From Nicotiana tabacum (taxonomy: Eukaryota; Streptophyta; Magnoliopsida; Solanales; Solanaceae): 64,000 nt of DNA. Position 1 is the first letter of the stretch; every line of letters starts with the position of its first letter. The stretch spans positions 210,189,948-210,253,947 of the forward strand of contig NC_134082.1 of the NCBI RefSeq assembly GCF_000715075.1, in the 5' to 3' direction. This document shows positions 23,621 to 36,756 of this stretch, piece after piece. The notes beneath the pieces were generated by a model. The model searched no databases, was not told the DNA's origin, and saw only the letters and a list, made by a program, of their open reading frames with translations. The translations under genes and the position numbers were made by a program.

Positions 23621-23745
23621 AATTGCAAGTTAAAGACAAAAAAATATTGCAAAAAGATATTCAAGGGCATGTATTATAATTTTTATTACCAAAAATGGCA
23701 TAAAAACTAAAAGAAGATATGCCAAAGTACAAGTTACACCATAAT

Positions 23746-25068
23746 CTACATTGTATCTCTAACAAATTTTATAAATCCTTCAAGGTTCGGAGGCGGTTGC
23801 GTTGGTGGTGGTGGAAAAGAAGCTTGTTCATCACCACTTCCGGGCGAAGCAGCATCCTTCGCAAGTTCCGCCATCATTTCTTCATAAGCTTCATATATCA
23901 CCGGTTGTGATTCCGCAATTCCAAAGTTTCTTCTTTCCAAGCGGATCCAATCTCTGAACAGTACAGATTTTTCCAAGCTCTCCCTCATTGACGCTCTATG
24001 ATCACCTATTTGAAGTCTTGCTTGACTGAAAGCGCTCTCTGATGCAACAGTTAAAGCTTGAATAGATAAAATATCCCGAGTCATCCTTGCAAGAACCGAA
24101 AAATGTTTTTCCCTTGCCTTCCACCATTCCAAAAGATCAAAAGTGTCGTCTGGATTTTCCTTTTCAAGTCCCTGCAACAAATAAACTTGAAGCTCATTTA
24201 GATGCGAAGTTTCATCATAATTATCACCTTGAGAACCCCTGAACTCCGTCCAAGATTTAAGTGCTTTTAAGCCCGCAGCTCTTTTAGACGATTGTGAACT
24301 AGACGAAGTAGGGGTTGGAACATTTGGCCTAGCAGGCAAGTTGATAATCATTATAAATTGTTTGAGCATTAATTTTAATTGAGGCTTTTGCATCTGCAAG
24401 TGTAGCAAATTCCTCATTTGAAAGATCTAAAGCCTTATAAATATTTGAGTACCAAAAATGAGGACCTCCTAATTTCATTGTAGGATTTAACATTGCAGCA
24501 ACACTATAAATGTTTCTAGGCGTTTAGAAGATTGTCTATTAAAACTAGGGGTTTCTACAGGTGGGTCGGACGGTACATCAGTTGGGTTATTAACAGGACT
24601 AGTAGGTATATCATCTAAATCCGGTTGGGTTTCATCTTCATCCTCATTTTCCTCATCATTTTCAAAGATAGTTTCATTAGGATAAAGAGCATTCATAGTT
24701 TCATCATCTAAATTTTGACCTGGTGCAATATTATGGCAAAATTGACTATCGGAAAATTGAAAACAAGGGTTATCACTATCAAGAATAATAGGAGCAACAG
24801 AACATCTACCAGGTCTGGGTCGGGGAGCCGGGGGAAGGGTAGTAGGTTGGCCACTACTTTCACCAATTTTAGCTTTACCCTTACCACCAAAAATATTTTT
24901 CAAAGAAAATATCATATTAATTATAATTATACTAAATAAAACTAACAAAACTATAATATTAAAACTTAAGAGTTGGAACGCGTTTATCGAATTGCCGAAA
25001 AACTTCTTGAAAACTGAAAATCGTTGAAGACTTGAATACTTCAATTCACCAACTTCACAATTTTTCAT
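23746..25068 (-). pseudogene. hAT transposase remnant of E, core deleted
   Basis: The minus-strand ORF 25068-24487 gives an N-terminal part with a Pro-rich linker and an acidic stretch (EDEDE) but no BED finger. It stops at about 24490. A following frame then resumes with GGPHFWYSNIYKALD, the segment just before the hAT dimerisation domain, and shifts frame near 24380. The frame at 24417-23746 carries the dimerisation domain with WWKAREKHFSVLARM, the conserved Glu in ASESAF and a Pro-rich tail. The BED finger and both catalytic Asp regions are missing between the N-terminal part and the resumed frame. E is therefore a deletion derivative needing transposase from elsewhere. Confidence 0.75.
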
Positions 25069-25531
25069 GAAATTTCAACAATAAAATAAGCAATTATAGT
25101 AGAGAGATTGAGAGAGATTGATGAATTGGTGAGTAAAAATGAAAGAATGAGGGGGTATTTATAGTTGAGAATTGGAAAAAGTGTAATTATATAAAGTTTG
25201 GGGTCCAAATGGCTATTTTCTAAACATCCAAACGGTCAAAATTGCAGCCCAAACGGCTACTTTTTAAATTTTGACCGTTGGAATTTTTTTTAAATTTTTT
25301 TTTTTAAATAAAAACTAGCCGTTAGGCCCGCTAGGCCCGGCCCAGGCCCGCCAGCCGGTCCCGGGCTCGTGTGCTTTCTAGGAAGAACCGGCCCGCCACG
25401 GGCTTTAAAGAACCATTAAGACCGGCCCGCCACGGGCTTTAAAGAACCATTAAGACCGGCCCACCAGGGCCGTTAGGACCGCGGGCCCGATCCGGTTCAG
25501 GCCCGGCCCACAGTGCACCATTACGTGGGCA

Positions 25532-26234
25532 TCAAGATTGTTTTGGTGTTTATGCCATTCATAAAAGGTAAAATAATTTTTTCCCGTATATATATTTATA
25601 TATTACTAGTCTTAGACTCTTAGGGTATACATTTTGCACGTGCACCCATATTAATAAGTACATAAGTTTATATATATAATCACAAAAAATTATGAATATT
25701 GTCCCCATTTAGCTAGCTCAGTAAAAGAAGTAATCATATCCCACAAAATTTCACAAATGCCTTATTGTGATTTTGAGGATTGTTTTGGGAATATTAAAGA
25801 AAATTGTTGATATTTTAATGATAAAAGTTTACTTTGGTACTATATTTATTGTCATACATCTTCTAGATGTGAAAAAATAAAGTCTAGATATTAGGACTTC
25901 TTACATAGTTCAAATAAGGAAAATTTTAATAACTAAAATTTTATTTGATTTAGAAGTCTTAAATATTAAGAAAATAATTAAAATTACAATTTTGTCCAAT
26001 GTAAAATAATTTTTTATGGGCAGAAAAGGCAAACGATATTTCGCTAAGAGCCTTTGTGTTTTTAATATAGTATAGATATAGATAATCATAATTAATTCTA
26101 TTTTTATTTTATTTATATTTTCAATTACTAAAATTAAATTACTCCATTTGACATAAACACTGAAATCGAATAAGTATTTACCTTATATTATACACATTAT
26201 ATCCAAGTGTGCCAATGTACACGTTCTTCGACCG
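25532..26234. other. AT-rich spacer, nothing recognised
   Basis: Rich in A/T runs and poly(T). Short remnants such as GTGCTATTT/TATAGTATAGATATAG occur, but there is no ORF, RNA gene or clear terminal repeat. Confidence 0.6.
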
Positions 26235-26243
26235 CTTAAACGT

Positions 26244-26757
26244 GGGAGAAATTCAAAAATAGCCACATTTACAACTGGTCGTTCAAAAATAGTCCAGTTT
26301 CAAAAGTAATCGAAATTTAGTCACTTTTTATGTAAAGATAAATCTTAGCGAAAACACTGTTCAAAACCCAGAAAATACGCCACTATATTATACTGGAGTT
26401 CCAGCATAAGTATGCTTGAACCCCAGCATATTATACTGGAGTTCCAGGATAAGTATGCTGGAACTCCAGCATATGAGCATAATATACTGGAGTTCCAACA
26501 AATATAATTGTCCAGTATAATATACTGGAGTTTGGAGCACTGGTGCTCCAGTCTCCAGTATATTATACTGGAGTCAGCAAAGTATACCGGTCCAGCATAA
26601 TATGCTGGAGTTCATACACAGGTGCACCGAACTCCAGTATATTATGTTGGACCGGTCTCTGTTGCCGCAAAATAGTGGCTATTTTTCATTAACTTCGTAA
26701 ACGCTGACTATTTTTGAATGACCAGTCCGAAAACTGACTATACCGTGCTATTTTTAC
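26244..26757. mobile_element. MULE-type MITE
   Basis: A perfect 9-bp TSD CTTAAACGT at 26235-26243 and 26758-26766 brackets 514 bp. The ends GGGAGAAATTCAAAAATAGCC and the complement GTAAAAATAGCACGG share AAAATAGC. The inside is made of repeated, partly palindromic CTGGAGTTCCAGCATA units (26390-26660) that would fold into hairpins. No coding capacity. The 9-bp TSD points to Mutator-like transposase. Confidence 0.85.
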
Positions 26758-26766
26758 CTTAAACGT

Positions 26767-27317
26767 CATCTTGACCTGGTTTCCTTTTTGTTTTCTTCAT
26801 TGTTTTCGGCATTATATTCGATAATATACAAGAAAGCCTAATTTGATGTGCGGCTAATGCATCAATGACTAAATCAGTTGAATTATTCCTGAGGTATTCA
26901 ACTATTCATCTTGTAAATATTCAAAGATAGATTTAGACGAATCACATCAAACAATGGTTAGAGACTTAGAGGCTTGTCTTTTTTTTTTTCTCTCTCTCTC
27001 AATTCTTTCACAAATAGGCCGGCATGGCACTAAGACAATATGTCAATATTGATATTGAAATAAAATAAATGTAGAAGAAAGCTTTTGGATATTTTCGAAT
27101 TTAAGCAAACAATGTAGTTTAAGGTCACAAACAAAATATAAAATTAATACTTAAAATGTATAAACACACAATTTATTCGGAGAAAAGAAAAAAGTACCAA
27201 ACTAATAAAACAGCAAACGATGAAAAAGAAATGTGGCAAACGTATCGGTGAAGACTGAAAGAGGATATGGAGATTTAATGATTCTTGGCTAAATATTTTG
27301 TTTCCTATATGGTATTT
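26767..27317. other. Spacer, nothing recognised
   Basis: Non-coding, AT-rich, with a short T/CT pyrimidine run at 26978-27000. No repeat termini or RNA gene seen. Confidence 0.55.
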
Positions 27318-27500
27318 GGTATTAATTTTGGGGTATTCACTAATTGGTATTTGAATTCACGTCGTTTAAGGCTCATTGAAGGGAGAAGTGCCCTCTATTA
27401 GAAATTTTCCATATCTCGAATTCGAACTCGAACTCGAAACTTCTGGCTAAAGGTAAAGGAACCTTATTTATTCCACCACAACCCCGGTGATATTCATGGT
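27318..27500 (-). mobile_element. Old SINE-like remnant
   Basis: The order of segments matches the SolS-like SINE at 46557-46742: a TATTTGAATTC part, a CCCTCTATTAGAAATTTTCCATA part, then GAACTCGAACTCGAAACTTCTGG, which contains a diverged pol III B box on the minus strand, and a possible A box at about 27475. Strongly diverged; no clear TSD. Confidence 0.45.
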
Positions 27501-27817
27501 TGAAGTGCCTTTCAAGCATTTTGTGCATTTAGTGCAGTCTTTCTATTGTTGTTGTTACCGGTTTAAATCAACATCAATTAATTAGGGCACCTAAAACATC
27601 AATTATCATGCTATGCATGTATAGTATCAACATGTAATAAAGGACCCCAAATGGCTAACCTTGTCGGTTCATTGGGGTTCATAATTTAATTCATTCTGCA
27701 AACACTACTCAGTTGGCGTGATTCTAATTCTTAAGTAGTGGTTCAAATTACTCAAATAAATATATGATATATATGGAAAAATGATATTATATAGCGCTTC
27801 TCAAAATAATAATCGAA

Positions 27818-27849
<32 letters not shown>

Positions 27850-28483
27850 AAAATTATATAAATTTTATATATTTTTTTGGCTACCAAATATAAATAGTTT
27901 GTGGTGCAGGCTAAAAGTAAAAAAGGCTCCATATATTTGGTATAAGGTTTTGGTTGCAAGTCTTTTTGGTCTTACTCATTGAACGAAAGTGCTGAGTGAA
28001 TTAATTAGTGTAATTGGAGGGTAGCAATTTTAAAGACGCAGCACTAATTATTAGCGAGCATTTTATATGTAACGATATTTATACTTCTTTTCATATGTTG
28101 GAAATATGAAACTCATACTCCTCTACATGGTGAACAACCATATGCAAATTGAGATGAAATTTTTAGGATAAATTTATACAATTTGGGAGGAATCAATGAG
28201 AAATCTAACAAGAAAATATTCAGGTTTATTATAAAAATAAATGATTAATGATCATTTACTTCTCATGTTCCATGAATAGAGTTTCTATTCGAATCTCTTT
28301 AGAAAAAAAATCTTATTTCTTGTAATAAAGAAGATCTTTTGTCTTGTGATAGGTCCCCTAACAAAACTAGTTCATCTAGTTTGTAACTTCATCGAAACAC
28401 AGAATAGTTCCTAATAGTACTCCATTTGTATGAAATTAAATCGCCTTGAAATGTTTCTTATTTCTTATCGATTCCTAATGATG
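27501..28483. other. AT-rich spacer, with a (TA)n run
   Basis: A TA microsatellite lies at about 27818-27848. The rest is AT-rich non-coding DNA without recognised elements; short ORFs are not convincing. Confidence 0.55.
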
Positions 28484-28619
28484 AAGCGGGGCGGGTGGAT
28501 GCGGGTCTGTGTGGGGGTGGACGCGGGTGAAAATACTATGCGGGGCACGGGGCGGGGCATATTGAGATCATCGTGGGTTTATGCGGGTTTGACCCCAACC
28601 GCACCGCTTGCCATCCCTA
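28484..28619. repeat. hAT-terminus-like GC-rich remnant
   Basis: A cluster of GCGGGT/GCGGGGC motifs ends TTGCCATCCCTA at 28619, which in reverse (TAGGGATGGCAA) looks like a common hAT terminus with GGGCGGG subterminal repeats. No matching left terminus or 8-bp TSD was found, so it may be a fragment. Confidence 0.4.
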
Positions 28620-28833
28620 CGTGCAAGTAGCATTCTAGCCAGCCAATCCAACAGACTATACATTTGAGAATGCTTCAGAATGTTACAACGATTATAGTAT
28701 AATTTACCCCAAAAAATGACAGTTAAAATGTTAGTTCCAAGCTCACTTACACACAACACTATTTATCTACTGTACACTAAATAAATTTACATATTAAGGA
28801 GCAACCTGTGACAAAGTAGATCTATTCCAAAAG

Positions 28834-31800
28834 CTATATCTTTTCTTTGCCTCTACCATTAAACTCCTCAGCAAAGTCACTGTTTAATCCTTCGAATCGT
28901 ATCCTTTGAATCTGATCATGGTACATAGGTCGGAACTCAGTCTGAAATGCCCTGTATGTAACATATGGTAACAAAGAGGAAACGACGACTAGAAGCGTGA
29001 CCAGCCAATAGAACGGACTTGGAGCGCAAGCTTCCACAAGAATCTGGTATGCTGTAGTAGATATTATAGGCGAAAGAGCGCCATAAACAGCTAAAAACAC
29101 ATACCAAATCGCGATGCTGCCCCAGATGAAAAAGTGCTGAATCCAAGTGAAGTAGTTGATAGACAGTGCCATTTGACAATTGACTGTCCACACCACACAA
29201 GTGTACATTATCACTCCAAATACTCCATAGTCAACCGGTTGACCATCTTTCCGGAATATGTGATGCATGATCGAATTGTTGGTGCCAAAGAAGATGATCA
29301 TAGAACAGATAACACCGTTCAACATCCAGCCTAAAATGCGAGGCCAACTGAAGAGGATGTTCTTTGTTCCCTCTTCATAGAGCTTAGGAAACTGCAAAAG
29401 AAATACTATGAGAGATAAGGTTGTGGCCCTCTTGCTCAGTTTTCAAGTTACAACCACTTGCAGCAGAGATCAAAGAACACGTTAAAGTGGTGAATATGAA
29501 GTAGCTTTTTTTAATAAACATAATTTTGTTGGTGCTTAAAAGGAATTACAAAATAGGAGACCGACCTCGAGACACAGCCGTGCAGAAACATCCTGATCAA
29601 AGACACCGAGAGCAATCACAGGAAGCGATGTGAAAAACACATTATATAATGACATATACCAGTCATTATAAGCAGGTCGGCCAGAGAAAGAAGCAAAGCC
29701 CTCAAACCAGAAAAGGGTCAACCCAAAGGCGAGGTTCTTGTAAAAGAAGTAGCACAACTGCAACCATCCCAAAAAGTGATATCAGGAGGTCATAAATGTC
29801 TAATTCAAAACCATCATGAAACTTTGCTTTCAATCAGCTAGCAAAATACAAAATATCCGTAACTGCAACCCATGCCCCTGGTACAGCGGTAAGTAAACGG
29901 CTATTCACTTTTTTATATGTAACATGTGTCATGCTTCTTAAAGAAACGTGTCACTTTTTTATTATGACGCATGCCTGCTAAACCAAAAATAGTCACCTCA
30001 ATCACGCAAATGTTACATCAGTTCCATTTTTACAAAGAAAGTTTTAAACCAAAAAAAAAAAAAAAAAAAGACTCGGTATCAATTTTTTGTTTGGTGCATA
30101 TTGGCTTCAAGATGAGCAAAATGTCAGATGTGATTTATGGTCATATCCGATTTCTTTTTAAAATTTCCTAGGACTGATGGGGAACACTTACCATCATTGA
30201 TATTCTCCTGTAGCACCAGTGGCCATGGACCAACAACAAGCGCTCAAGAAAACGGAATTGAGCTATTGCATAATCACTTGACATGACAGCCTAGTAAGAA
30301 GTGCAGCAGCATCAGTTTAACTCCTTTACGAACATGGAAATTGTTTGGCAGAAAGAATCTGCGCTCATATTGCCAACTATACAACTTAATTAGAAATCAC
30401 CGTCCATCAAGAGAGACAAGAAAAGACAACGTCTTCATAAGTAATATTAATGCAAAAAAGAAACAGCACCAAGTGATGAGAGGAGAGACAGTGTTACATC
30501 TTCAGCTAAAGTCAACAATCACTTAATGTGGACTTGCAATGGAATCTGTGGCACAACGCGAGAATCTTACTAATGCTAGAAATTATATTCAGTACTAGAA
30601 CATTGAATCTCCCCTCATAAGCCTAGTAACGACAAAACCTCAGCAGTTACTTGAATCCTGATTAAACTAATCCAGAATAGAAAAACAAGACCCCCTTCTG
30701 ATAAATTGCTTCACTGATCTGAATTAGTCAGTTATTCAGGATCATGAAACAGATATGAGGCGCTTCAAATAGGAATATTTCTCAGCAAAAGGAAAACTGA
30801 CTCACACAAAAAGAGCTCCAACTAAATACTAAACTACCTTTCTTCCATTGCTTCTTCTGCTCTCCATTTTCCAAAAATTAGCTCACTGAACTTCATTAAG
30901 TCTCGACCACTTGATTATTCACATCAACTCCTAATTATCCACAGCTACGACTAGTTATGAATAAAACATACCAAAGCAGAGCTTTCAAGATGGAGAACAG
31001 ATGCAGCAATATGTACCGAAAACCAGGATGGCATAAGTTACACTAACTAACCCCCTACCCCAACCCCCACTAGAGGAACAGTATCCGCCCTGACAAGGAA
31101 AAGGCAAAGCGAAATGGAAAAATGACGAAAAGGAAAAGCAAGGGTCCGAACACTAAGAAATGGAAGGAAGGAAAAAGGACAACAGGAAGAACTACGCGAA
31201 AAGTTACCTGCATTCCTTCAACGCCACTGATGCCAACCCCAACATCAGCCTCTTGGAGCATGCTTACATCATTTGCCCCATCACCAATCGCTAATGTATT
31301 TTGGTGTGTTCCAACTTTCACCAATCTAGTAACCTGCATACCTTTAAAGATTTTTGTCAGATTATTCAAATGGCCCACAAACCTGATATGCAACAAACTT
31401 TGTATACAGTTAATGAACAAAATTCTCCAAATACGAAACTGTATAGGATGGCACTTACAAGAGCTTTTTGTTTAGGAGTGGAGCGGCAGCAAATAACAGA
31501 TGCACAACTTATTGCAAGCTCCAAGAATGATTTTTCCAGTTTTTTGTCAAGAGCAAATGACAATGATTTGCCATCAATGATCAAACCAAATGATGCAGTA
31601 ATTTCTTTGCTTGAGCTTATTTGTGATATTCCCTCTCTTATTTGCTTTGTGATGCTATCATGTGAAACCTAAGACAGTTGAACTTGGTGAAAAACGTAAC
31701 TTTTGTTTTATTGTAGGCAAAGCAAATCCACAATCATGTACCTTTGCAATAGTCTCCTTGTTTCCTTGGTTTTCTAAGTCCAGTATGTCTTGAGAATCTA

Positions 31801-34800
31801 AAGTAACTATAATTTGCCTCATATCTGGTCTTAATAAACTACAAGCGTACCTACATGACATTCAGAAAGATAATGAGAATGGAATTCATAGTTTAAACAG
31901 AGAAGTTGCATCATTTTACTAATAAGACCTACCCAATATTGATAGCCGTCTCCATCTTATCACCAGTTAAGACCCAAATCTTAATCCCAGCTTTTGCAAG
32001 TTTATCAATGCATTCCGGGACCTGCAGAGTAGTCAGCTTAGGACTGGAAAATGATTCACAACAAGTCATGTATAAGGCAAAAGTAAAAAAAGGAAATTGC
32101 AAGCTCCGTTCAATTTTAACTAATGTATAACACAAGATTAAAGCTCACCCCTTTTTGAAGTTTGTCCTCAACAGCAGTAACACCAAGGAGAATTAAGTCC
32201 TTTTCAATCTTGTCAGCCGCAGCATCCACCAAAGCATCTCTGTCTGCTGTTACAGAGGCTTGGGCGTTCAAAAACTCTTGTTCCCATGATTGGAACTCTT
32301 CCTCCTCAAGCTCACGGTAAGCTACTATTAGAGTTCGCAATCCTGCTTCAGCATATTGTCTAAGATGTTCCCTTGTTATACCCTCATAGGCCCGCCCATC
32401 TTTCGAGAGCCGTTCGAACATCACACTAATTGAAAGGAAATATTATGAGCAAGAAGAAATCAGTCTAAATTAAACAGAATTGGAGGATTGAATCACATAT
32501 TTGATCACTAGATAATGACATATGCAAGAGCATTGCAAAGAGATACAGACCTGTCTGCACCCTTGCATAGGAGCAACAACTGGTTCTCGGCATTTTTTAC
32601 AATTACAGACATTCTCTTCCGTGAGCTACTGAACTCTAAGACATGAAGGAGCTGATATGATCTGAAATGAAGACTTAAGTCATGCAAAAAGCAATAAAAT
32701 TATTTAAGATTCCAATAGAAGAGAAAAAAAACAAATGAAAGGTTTACCTGTCAACCACCTTGCCACTGCGATGATCCAGCTCATGCAGTGTGATTCTGCT
32801 TTGTGTTCTTTCAAAGAACTGAAACCCAAGTTCCCTTGCTGCAATGACAAAGGCAGCTTCATCTGGTGACTCTGCTTCATAGGAGATCTGACCTGTTTTT
32901 TTGTTCACATCAGGAATAACCGTATGACAAATCGCCAGCACTCTGAAAAACTTTTGTATCATGTCTCGATGAGGCTCATGGACCCATTGACCATTCATTA
33001 TACGCTCATCTTTGAAGTTGAATCCTTTAATAGATATCTCCAAGTTAACGGCAGTGTCATTTGATTCCTCCACGTCATTAGAAGTATCACCTACTTCCTT
33101 CACCGCTCCATCTCTTTTCCGCTTTGCCAGGGCCCTCTCTACCTCTGTCACAACACGGCCATACGCAACACCTGCTATTGAACATTTAACAAACTCCATG
33201 GAGTTGCATGTTAAGGTGCCTGTTTTGTCAGAGAGTATAATGTCAACCTGCCCAAGTTCCTCATTCAGATTAGATGTTCTTGCATGAGCTGGCTTATCTG
33301 TTTCTTCGTAGTACATCTCCCTATCTTGATTTATGAAGATGCTCTGTAAAACCTTCACAATCTCAATAGACACATATAACGAAATAGGAATCAAGTACCC
33401 GTACAACATCAGTGCTGTCAGGAAATGGAAAAATGCAGCGAGTGAAGCTCTTTTGGGATCATAAAAGACACTTGTCCTGTCTGGTCGAAGATACCACCTC
33501 CTTAGTTTCCCACCACGAAGGTCATTCTTAGTTTCAATCCCGAAAAAGATAGATCCAATAAAAGCTATTGTAATCAAGGTACCAAAAAGGACATATATTA
33601 TTTTATCCATCCTTTTCTCAATTGCACTCCTCTTAGAAGGAGGATCTGTAGAATTCTGCATGACTTTCGTGTCATGACCAGTAAAAATGACCACACCATA
33701 AACATAATCAGTGTTCCGTAGCTTGGAATCTCGCAGAAGTATCTGCTGCACTGAAAGAGGGTGCTGCTGATTATCATAATTCAGAGTTCCAATGAATGTA
33801 TAAAGATCTTCATTTGGATCTTCACACTTGACGACACCCTTAAAATTTCGGAAAGAAGAGTCATCGTGCAGGGAGGATGTGATATCCAATGCATGCTTTA
33901 CCTTAAGGTTAGTCTCTCCATCAAGATTGGAGGTTTCAACGTAACATATCCCGTCCTCATAGCTTGATGAAAGCAAAAGCAGATCAGCAGGGAAATATTC
34001 ATCCTTGTGCACCTTAATAAGATCCCCAACTCGTAAACTTCTCCATCTAGTCTCTTGGAAAGTATGATTTTCAGTGTATACGCTTACCTTCCGGTTATTG
34101 GCTTCAATATCCTGAAAAAGATTGCATCAAAAATTAAAATATTACAAGAAAGACCATTGAATATATACCTGAACTTGCTCACAACAATCAAAATGCATGC
34201 CAACATATTTTTGTCAAACTGCCAAAACCAAAGGCATGCCAACATAGACTAAGAGCAAACTAATTATCAAAAAGAAAGAGTACATACAACATTGCAATTT
34301 ACACAACTAAAGACATCAGAAAGTCCTAGTGAAGTTTTTCGACATGACCTCCAGACTTCTTCAACAGAGAATATAAAGGTCGAAAAATGTGTGTTCACCC
34401 AATAGGGAAACAAAATGACAGATGATTGATCTGTATCCAGTAGTCAATGTTTCCGATTGAGAAAATATCTTTCTATTTCCCAATTATTATGGGCAGCTCA
34501 ACCGCAGAACATGTTCATTTACTAGCTAGGCAGTGAACCAGCGAGTCAAGAAAGGCACTGCATTTATTTTTTCTTCTTTTCCATACAGGGTTTCGTTTTG
34601 AAGTTTGATAGTAACTCTCAATTGGGGACAACTGAATATGACACATTATAACCTTCAAGTCACTGTTTAAATGCGAGTGGGAGATCGTTCAAAAACCGAG
34701 TGTACTGGGGGTTGGCGTTGCAGCTATCTCTTATTATCTTCACATGCCAATAGCCCAATAAATATTGCTTCACTACTTTTTGGTGTTGAAAAGTGTTTCG

Positions 34801-35534
34801 CTACATATCTGTTCCAGCTTTTTATGAGTAATATTCCCAGCTACTAATAAATAGATAATGAGAATCTACTTAACATTAAAACATATCTATACGTAGTCTC
34901 GTTGTGAAAATTAACACTTCCCTAAAGTCATTGTCATTAGTTGCTCATCCACATTGTACTAGTTAAATCCTAGCTTATTTAACCAAGCAGAAAAAAGTTA
35001 ATTTTAGTGATTAACTTTCATCAAAGATAGAATGTAATCAGTGATTGGCGAACGAGGACTGAAACATCAAAGACAACTATTTGATCCAACCAAGGAAAAC
35101 AGAGTATAAAATGCTCAGAGCATCAGAATACAACAAGAATTTACCTGCCTTTTACGCCTCCAATCTTCGATCCCTTCTTTCGCCATAGTTGCCCCGATCA
35201 CAACCAGCAAAGGTGCTAGAATGCTACTGGCAGTATATGGAGCCAGAGGACTAAATGAAACACAAGCAACAACAAGAAAATATATATTTGCAACCCTCCT
35301 AAATTGCTCAAACAATGACTTTGGTATAAAATTAATCGCTGTGTACTTTGTAGTAGAAACATAATTCCCTCTGTACTTGAGCTGCACCTGTTCTTGATTA
35401 TCAGGATCATTACAATACACGATCCTCGAAAATCCCCTCTTCCCAATTTGACTATGTTCCTCCTTTAACGAACACTTCATACATGAAAAACTATATAACT
35501 TACTGAACCGTATTTTCCTCCTTCCACCTGCCAT
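28834..35534 (-). CDS. ALA: Phospholipid-transporting P4-ATPase (flippase), ALA9-12 group
   Basis: The protein flips phospholipids to the cytosolic leaflet of plasma-membrane/Golgi-type membranes, driven by ATP, normally with a CDC50/ALIS partner. Coding exons (minus): 35534-35145, 34111-32748, 32661-32551, 32425-32149, 32021-31933, 31850-31742, 31668-31459, 31333-31208, 30290-30192, 29757-29566, 29391-28834. All introns are GT-AG and all phases fit, giving 1,174 residues and a stop; family members are about 1,150-1,240. Visible motifs: DGET at 194-197 (actuator), PISL in TM4, DKTGT with phosphorylated Asp 425, KGAD (ATP binding), GDGAND at 867-872, then six C-terminal TM segments. Start chosen at [10 protein letters not shown] because it matches the ALA9-12 N-terminus. 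No break seen. Paralogue number uncertain. Confidence 0.95.
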
Positions 35535-35616
35535 TTTCTCCAACTCTATTCCCCAATTAAAATAACAACAAAAACAAGCCCAGTGAAGTCCCACTCTAAG
35601 CAAAAATAAATTAAAA
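35535..35616 (-). promoter_or_regulatory. Probable 5' leader of the flippase gene
   Basis: 82 bp between the start codon and the TTG tail of a SINE remnant. No TATA box is obvious here. The transcription start may lie within or beyond the SINE. Confidence 0.35.
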
Positions 35617-35835
35617 AATACAACAACAACAACAACGACGACGACAACAACAACAAGCCCAGTAAAATCCCACAAGTGAAGTCTGGGAGGGTGAAGTGTA
35701 CCTAGACCTTCGCGCTACCTAATGAAGGTAAAATCTCACAAGTGAGGTCTGGGAGGGTGAAGTGTAGCTAGACCTTCGCGCTACCTAATGAAGGTAGAGA
35801 CAATGAAGGTAGAGACGTTGTTTCCGAAAAATACA
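35617..35835 (-). mobile_element. TS-like SINE remnant with TTG tail, 3' segment duplicated
   Basis: On the minus strand the body ends CTTGTGGGATTTTACTGGGC followed by (TTG)n with CGT-type variants (35622-35656), the 3' end style of tobacco TS SINEs. The segment containing CACTTCACCCTCCCAGAC and TAGGTAGCGCGAAGGTCTA occurs twice in tandem (about 35660-35720 and 35723-35785). A further partial copy ends near 35835 (CGTTGTTTCC on the plus strand). The tRNA-like head is missing or unrecognisable. It points the same way as the flippase gene and lies just upstream of its ATG. Confidence 0.7.
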
Positions 35836-36756
35836 CTAGAAAAAAAATCCCTGAAGTTCCTCAAACTACTATTACCACCAGTTATTAAAACATTGATTAT
35901 ACTAATTTAATCCTCGCATTAAATTCCAGAAACTTGCTAACAAAATAACACGTTACAAAATAAGAAACAAATTAACTCCAAGTGTGAACAAGAACTTGAC
36001 ACAGTAGTAATGCTTACAGCTTGGCACTGAGTTAAAACACTGAAATAACAAAAATGGAAGAGTTCTTAACGTGAAGCTTCATCTTTTCTCATATACTTAG
36101 CTTCAAATTGCCATAAAAATCAACCGAAATACCAAAATTGACGATTGAGTGTTAAGAAAAGTAAACCCTAGTAATTAGTTTTCCTCAAAATTCTTAACTT
36201 TGGTCTCAAGTACTAAAGATCCTTTACTTCCACTGTCGGTGTAGTTACAAATGTGCTCAAAAGTCTAAACACCAACCTGTAAATTTTACGTGGACCAATA
36301 AAAAAATATTCACTCAAAAGGATAATTCTTGTTTTCATAAATTTCCAGATAGTGGTTTGGTTGAAGTTAAGGAGAAAAAAAATGAGGAGTTTCTAGTACA
36401 AGTAAGTAGTTGGCCAACGAAATGTGTCAATTTTATGTTTTTTGCTGTTTTCACAAGTAAAAATAGAATGAACAGTGAACTGGCAGCTAAATATGGCAAG
36501 TACACTTTTGGCTTTATCGGAACTTTGACTACGTGGACTCATCCTACCGTCCACGTGGCTAATGATGTAAATCTTAACAATTTAAAGACTCGAAAGTAAC
36601 AACGACCGTGGTTCACGACCGTAATGTACCTAAGTACTTTTCGTGGACGACGCCGTATATTCTAACCGTTCGGACAGGAGGCGCGTGCTTCAATGAAGAT
36701 GTACGGTGATTGAGGTGATGAGGAGGCTGTTTGGTGGGACCATTGCGGACATAAGT
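35836..36756. other. Upstream region of the flippase gene
   Basis: Non-coding spacer between the SINE and the MULE. No recognised promoter element or repeat; the ORF-sized frame at 36357-36599 has no detectable family. Confidence 0.45.

Larger units (their letters stand above)
22721..25523 (-). mobile_element. hAT DNA transposon E, internally deleted
   Basis: Perfect 8-bp TSD CGTGGGCA at 22713-22720 and 25524-25531. The terminal sequences TAGTGCTGTATTCTGGG and the complement TAATGGTGCACTGTGGGCC form an imperfect TIR. Both ends carry dense GGGCC/GGGCTT arrays (22735-22940 and about 25310-25515), the subterminal repeats. The interior has AT-rich tandem repeats (22975-23620) and pieces of a hAT transposase (23746-25068). 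Confidence 0.88.

Noticed and set aside
31122..31672. Plus-strand ORFs across flippase introns and exons 7-8
   Set aside because: Shadow frames; the minus-strand exons carry conserved motifs and splice sites.
33012..33287. Plus-strand ORF opposite the flippase exon
   Set aside because: Overlaps the coding exon with the DKTGT motif; no independent evidence.
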